NCBI GenBank assembly: GCA_017881345.1
Contig: JADGQZ010000252.1
Coordinates: forward strand, 1-32,697
Length of the DNA: 32,697 nucleotides
Source of the DNA: Myxococcaceae bacterium
Lineage (GTDB): Bacteria; Myxococcota; Myxococcia; Myxococcales; Myxococcaceae
Direction: 5' to 3'
Below the pieces are notes generated by a model. That model worked only from the letters and a program-made list of their open reading frames with translations. It did no database searches and was not told where the DNA came from. Shown here one piece after another: positions 28,940 to 32,697 of this stretch. A program made the translations under genes and the position numbers. How positions within the stretch are numbered: the stretch's first letter is position 1; each line of letters starts with the position of its first letter.

Positions 28940-29542
28940 TCATGCCGGCGCCTGGCCTGCCGGGAAAGAGAGCCGCAAATGCGACCCTCGGACGTGGAGC
29001 TCCGCTCCGTATTCCTTCGCTCCCGCCGCGAGCGCCTGCTCGACCTCCGTCTCGACCTCCTGCTCGTCCTCCCGCCCCCCGTCCTGGACGTGGAGAACCA
29101 CCCGTGCCCCCTCGTCGCCGAGCCACACCCGGGTCTGACCGTCCTCCGGAGTGCGCTCGATGGCCCGGAGCACGGCGGTCATCACCAGGAAGCCCAGCGC
29201 CGAGGGATCCATCGCCGCCACCGTCGCCTGCCCAGCGGGCTCCTCGACGGCCACCTTCACCCGCGCTCGCCGGCTCGCATGTGCCAGCACCCCCAGCGCA
29301 TCCCGAAGCACCTGGACCAGCGAGGCCGCCACCGGCGCTCCGGAAGGTGGGGCGAGGAATCGCGCGAACTCGCCGAGCATCCCGTTGACCCGGGCGATCT
29401 GCTCGCGCATCGCCTGGAGATTCTTCGCCTGCGAGGCCGGCACCTCGCCTCCTGCTGCCCGGGCGAGCTTCTCCTGGAGGATCTCGACGTTGATCGCCAG
29501 GGCGTTCAACGGGTTACGGACGTCGTGGACGAGGCTGTCCAT
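28940..29542 (-). CDS. Histidine kinase-like / phosphotransferase-like protein with atypical ATP-binding region
   Basis: H-box-like MDSLVHDVRNPLNALAINVEILQEKL followed by degenerate C-terminal domain; immediately upstream of the NtrC-family gene. Start uncertain; track ORF runs to 29938 but its N-terminal part looks non-coding. Confidence 0.65.
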   Translation of the reverse strand: MDSLVHDVRNPLNALAINVEILQEKLARAAGGEVPASQAKNLQAMREQIARVNGMLGEFARFLAPPSGAPVAASLVQVLRDALGVLAHASRRARVKVAVEEPAGQATVAAMDPSALGFLVMTAVLRAIERTPEDGQTRVWLGDEGARVVLHVQDGGREDEQEVETEVEQALAAGAKEYGAELHVRGSHLRLSFPAGQAPA

Positions 29543-29681
29543 GAGACGGACGGCCGAGGAGAAACGGACCGATCGGATCAGCGCCGAGCCGCGGGCGTCG
29601 GACGAGGCAGCGAGCGAGAGACGTGCGTTGGACCCCACTGGACGAGAGGTAGGAGACGCGGTGGGGCGCGTCAATGCAGAG

Positions 29682-29770
29682 CCAGTAACTTTTGCTGGCC
29701 GGGGGACACCTGACCGACCCGGCAACCCTGCCCTGTTGGCTGAAGGACCTTGCCGATGTCCCCCTGGCCA
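29682..29770. other. Nested inverted-repeat structure in intergenic region
   Basis: TGGCCGGGGGACA (29696-29708) pairs with TGTCCCCCTGGCCA (29757-29770) with one bulge; inner CGGCAA (29720-29725)/TTGCCG (29750-29755); adjacent hairpin CCAGTAA-CTT-TTGCTGG (29682-29698). Confidence 0.6.
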
Positions 29771-29784
29771 CACATGCCGGCCAG

Positions 29785-30237
29785 TCAGGGCGGCGCCGGG
29801 CTCCCTGCTGCGGCGGGAACCTCGAGGCTCACCAGCTCGAGCTTGAGCTGGGCGGCGACCTCGAAGATGCGCGGGTCCCGGTAGAACTCCCCGTAAACGA
29901 TGCGGACGCACCCGGAGTTCGCCACCAGCTTGAAACACGGCCAGCAGGGGCTCGCGGTGGTGTAGAGCGTCGCCCCGTCGATGCGGACCCCGTTCTTGGC
30001 CGCCTGGAGAATGGCATTGGCCTCGGCGTGGACCGTGGCCACGCAGTGGCCGTTCTCCATCATGTGACCCACCTCGTCACAGTGGGGCATCCCGCGGATG
30101 CTGCCGTTGTAGCCGGTGGAGAGGATGGTGCGATCGCGCACCAGCACCGCTCCCACGTGCTTGCGGTCGCACGTCGCCCGCGTCGCAACCTGGCGGGCGA
30201 TGTCCATGAAGTACTGGTCCCACGAGCTCCTGGCCAT
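29785..30237 (-). CDS. dCMP deaminase (cytidine/deoxycytidylate deaminase family)
   Basis: Zinc motifs TVHAEANAI and ASPCWPCFKLVANSG; CDRKHVGAVLVRDRTILSTGYNGSIRGMPHCDE; start set at ATG 30237. Confidence 0.93.
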   Translation of the reverse strand: MARSSWDQYFMDIARQVATRATCDRKHVGAVLVRDRTILSTGYNGSIRGMPHCDEVGHMMENGHCVATVHAEANAILQAAKNGVRIDGATLYTTASPCWPCFKLVANSGCVRIVYGEFYRDPRIFEVAAQLKLELVSLEVPAAAGSPAPP

Positions 30238-30259
30238 ACCCCCAGGACTTAACCACCCC

Positions 30260-30293
30260 GGCCCCACATGCGGGGCCAGACCCCTCGCGGGTC
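30260..30293 (-). terminator. Two tandem hairpins after the prkA stop, possible terminator or leader structure
   Basis: GGCCCC-ACATGC-GGGGCC (30260-30277) and GACCC-CTCGC-GGGTC (30279-30293); no U-tract. Confidence 0.3.
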
Positions 30294-32529
30294 AGCCGGC
30301 GTAGCGCTTGCGCACGAGGAACAGGATGGCCTCCTTCGCGCAGACGTCGCAGTAGCCGTACCGTTCACGCATCGCGGCGAGCGTCTGGCTCACCTGCTCC
30401 AGCTCCCGGGAGCTCAGGCTTCCCCGCTCGTCGGACAGCGCCTTGAGCACGTTCTCCGCACCTCGGCTCAGGGCGCGCCGGCGCTCCTCGAAGAAGTGCG
30501 CCCGCAGCCGCCGGAACAGGTCCGGGAAGATGCGGCCGTAGTCCATGGCGCCCTCGGGGTTCTCCAGGCGGTGGGCGCCGATCTGCCCGATGAGCCCCCG
30601 GCGGAACTCCCCGGGGTCGTCGCCCCGCGGCATGACGATGCCCTCCATCTCCGCCATCCGCTTCTCGTCCGGGCGCTCCATCTCCCCGGTGTGCCGGTTG
30701 CGCATCTTCTCGTTCTTCACCCAGTGCCGGACGTGCTGGACGTAGCTCTCGAAGAGCGAGGTGTACTGCTCGTCCGAGACCAGCTTCATCGACTCGCGCA
30801 CCTCGGCATCCACCGACTCGAGGTACTGCTGCTCCACCATCCGGACGAACTCCTCGTGGTCGTGGTAGCCGTCCACGACCTCCTCCTGGAGGAACTCGTA
30901 GACGCTCTTGTCCTTGGTGAGCGCGGTCAGCTCCTCCAGCACGGCGAGCGGGCTCAGGCAGGGGCGGTCCGGGTTCTGGGCCGCGTTGAAGAGGGCGGTC
31001 TTGATCTCCCGGGCCGAGGCGCCGGTGCGGCCCTCGTAGTTGGGGTACGCATCGGACTCCTGGTACAGCGCCGGCAGCCACTTTCTCAGCTCGCGCGCCT
31101 GGGCCAGGCTGATCCGGTCCGGCGCGGTGCCGTCCTCGTAGATCGCCATCTTCTCCAGGGGGGTGAGCCCCTCGAGGACCTCCCGGACATCCGCCGGGTA
31201 GCGCTCGCGGACCGGCTTCTTCAGCCGGGTGAGCACCGCCCACTGCGCGGCGACCTCGGTGGCGTGCGGCGCGACGTGCTTGCCCACCGTGCGGGTGGTG
31301 ACCTGGGCGTCGTAGATCTCCTTCTCCGCCTTCCACCGGCGGAGATACGGCACGCGCACCAGCTCGATGCGGCCCTTGAAGCTGGCGAAGTCGGGCAGCT
31401 CCTTGAACGCCGCGAGGTGCTTCTCGTTGCTCGAGGCGACCAGAACCTCGTCCAGCTGGAGGACGAAGTGCTCCATCGGTACCTCGCCGGTCTCGCTGAA
31501 GCCGAGCAGGTACTTGAACGCCTCGAGCGGGCGCTTGAGGAGATCCGCGTACTCCATGATCCCGCGGTTGGCGTTGACCAGCGGGCCGTGCGGCTCGAAG
31601 AGCACCACGTTCTGGAGCGCCGGGGGGAGGTTGGCCTGGCTCCGGTCCGCCGAGACCTGGTGGTACGCCGCGTCCACGCTCAGGTGCGGCTCGACCGTCA
31701 CCGCCCCGACGAGGTACCGGCGCGAGAGGTAGAACCGGCGCACCTGCACGTGGCGGAGCACCCGCAGCCAGTCGCCGTTCGCCGCCGTCAGGAGCGCGTT
31801 GTAGATGCGCCGGCACTTGTGACAGAGCTCGCCGTCGACGATCCAGTCGGCGAGGACCGCCTCCCCGTCGCCGGAGCGCGCCGGGACCTTGAGCGCGCGC
31901 TCGAGGAGCTTCACCCGCTCGTCCCGGGGCATGCCGAAGAGCGGGTGGTCGCGCATCTCGCACGTCACCCGGACCTCGACGCTCTCCTCCTCGAGGTGGG
32001 CGTAGGTGGTCAGCTCACCACCTGCCACCCGGTCGCCGAAGCCGATGCTCCCCTTCACCAGCTTCTCGGAGGGGAAGATCCACGCCAGCTCGTACAGCGC
32101 CCCCTGCGGCTCGCGCGAGTACAGCTCCATGCCCCGCTTCAGGGCATCCACCAGGGTCGATTTGGCCGAGCCGTTCGGACCATGGAGGAGGATGAGCTTG
32201 TTCACCGCGCCGGCCCGCACGAAGTTGCCCAGGAGCCGGTACAGCGCGTTCTGGACCTCCTCCTGCCCCGCCACGCGCCCCATCCGCTCCCCGTCGGTGA
32301 GGTCGAACAGCTTGAACCGGCGCATCGGCCCGGCAGGGTGGTGCTGCACGGGCGCCGTCCCGAAGTGGTCCAGCACGTCCTTCAGGTACTGGGCAGAGTT
32401 CCGCACCTGGGCGTGGGGGCCCTGGAGGAACAGGTCCAGGTATTCCTCGAAGGAGAGAATGCTGCGGTCCTGGAGGAAGTCGCGGCTCACCACCGCGCCC
32501 ACCTCCTTGAGGAAATCCTTCGCGCTCAC
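30292..32529 (-). CDS. prkA: PrkA family serine protein kinase (AAA+ type)
   Basis: LLHGPNGSAKSTLVDALKRGMELYSREPQGALYELAWIFPSEK; HPLFGMPRDERVKLLE; NRGIMEYADLLKRPLEAFKYLLGFSETGEV; start set at GTG 32529 (VSAKDFLKEVG). Confidence 0.92.
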   Translation of the reverse strand: MSAKDFLKEVGAVVSRDFLQDRSILSFEEYLDLFLQGPHAQVRNSAQYLKDVLDHFGTAPVQHHPAGPMRRFKLFDLTDGERMGRVAGQEEVQNALYRLLGNFVRAGAVNKLILLHGPNGSAKSTLVDALKRGMELYSREPQGALYELAWIFPSEKLVKGSIGFGDRVAGGELTTYAHLEEESVEVRVTCEMRDHPLFGMPRDERVKLLERALKVPARSGDGEAVLADWIVDGELCHKCRRIYNALLTAANGDWLRVLRHVQVRRFYLSRRYLVGAVTVEPHLSVDAAYHQVSADRSQANLPPALQNVVLFEPHGPLVNANRGIMEYADLLKRPLEAFKYLLGFSETGEVPMEHFVLQLDEVLVASSNEKHLAAFKELPDFASFKGRIELVRVPYLRRWKAEKEIYDAQVTTRTVGKHVAPHATEVAAQWAVLTRLKKPVRERYPADVREVLEGLTPLEKMAIYEDGTAPDRISLAQARELRKWLPALYQESDAYPNYEGRTGASAREIKTALFNAAQNPDRPCLSPLAVLEELTALTKDKSVYEFLQEEVVDGYHDHEEFVRMVEQQYLESVDAEVRESMKLVSDEQYTSLFESYVQHVRHWVKNEKMRNRHTGEMERPDEKRMAEMEGIVMPRGDDPGEFRRGLIGQIGAHRLENPEGAMDYGRIFPDLFRRLRAHFFEERRRALSRGAENVLKALSDERGSLSSRELEQVSQTLAAMRERYGYCDVCAKEAILFLVRKRYAG

Positions 32530-32664
32530 GGTCGACTGCTCCTTGGGCCGTGCGGGCTCCCCGGCTCGCCCGCACCGCACCCTCGAGTCTCGCTCCACTG
32601 CCGACCCGCGCGCCACTGGCCCCCGGACGGCAGCCTGGCTTGCTAACGTGGTCCACCGACACTC

Positions 32665-32697
32665 ATGCAGAAGCCGCCCATCATCGGTATCGACCTC
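32665..32697 (+). CDS. N-terminus of possible Hsp70/actin-fold protein (MQKPPIIGIDL...), truncated by window edge
   Basis: ATG followed by PIIGIDL, resembling the Hsp70 phosphate-1 segment GIDLGTT; divergent from prkA. Confidence 0.5.
   Translation, partial: MQKPPIIGIDL

Noticed and set aside
30268-32646. 792-aa plus-strand ORF opposite prkA
   Set aside because: Antisense artefact; low-complexity Val/Leu/His/Arg-rich translation

Overview
This 32.7-kb, very GC-rich window reads as a chromosomal segment of a Myxococcota/deltaproteobacterium-like genome; that assignment is inference from protein character, not a database result. The track has many long spurious antisense or shifted ORFs. I support about 20 genes: an OPT transporter; a HEAT-repeat protein and a degenerate HD-GYP-like protein; a RluD-type pseudouridine synthase; a module of an 87-aa conserved protein, a J-like/HTH protein and a MinD/ParA ATPase; SelA; a Slt-type lytic transglycosylase; a membrane GAF histidine kinase; a type IV pilus tip/minor-pilin operon (Cys-rich PilY1, FimT, PilV, PilW, PilX-like); Cmk; AccA; a tandem ArsA/GET3-like ATPase; an NtrC-family regulator with an atypical kinase-like partner; a dCMP deaminase; PrkA; and the first codons of a possible Hsp70-like gene. 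The most unusual signals are non-coding: (1) a 263-bp element with perfect 20-bp terminal inverted repeats and internal hairpins filling the gap between the HEAT and HD-GYP-like genes; (2) a 110-bp element with 21-bp imperfect inverted repeats upstream of the RluD-type gene; (3) a roughly 160-nt pilY1 leader with hairpins and a potential H-type pseudoknot; (4) a nested long hairpin between the dCMP deaminase and the kinase/NtrC operon. No CRISPR array, rRNA, tRNA or complete transposase was recognised.
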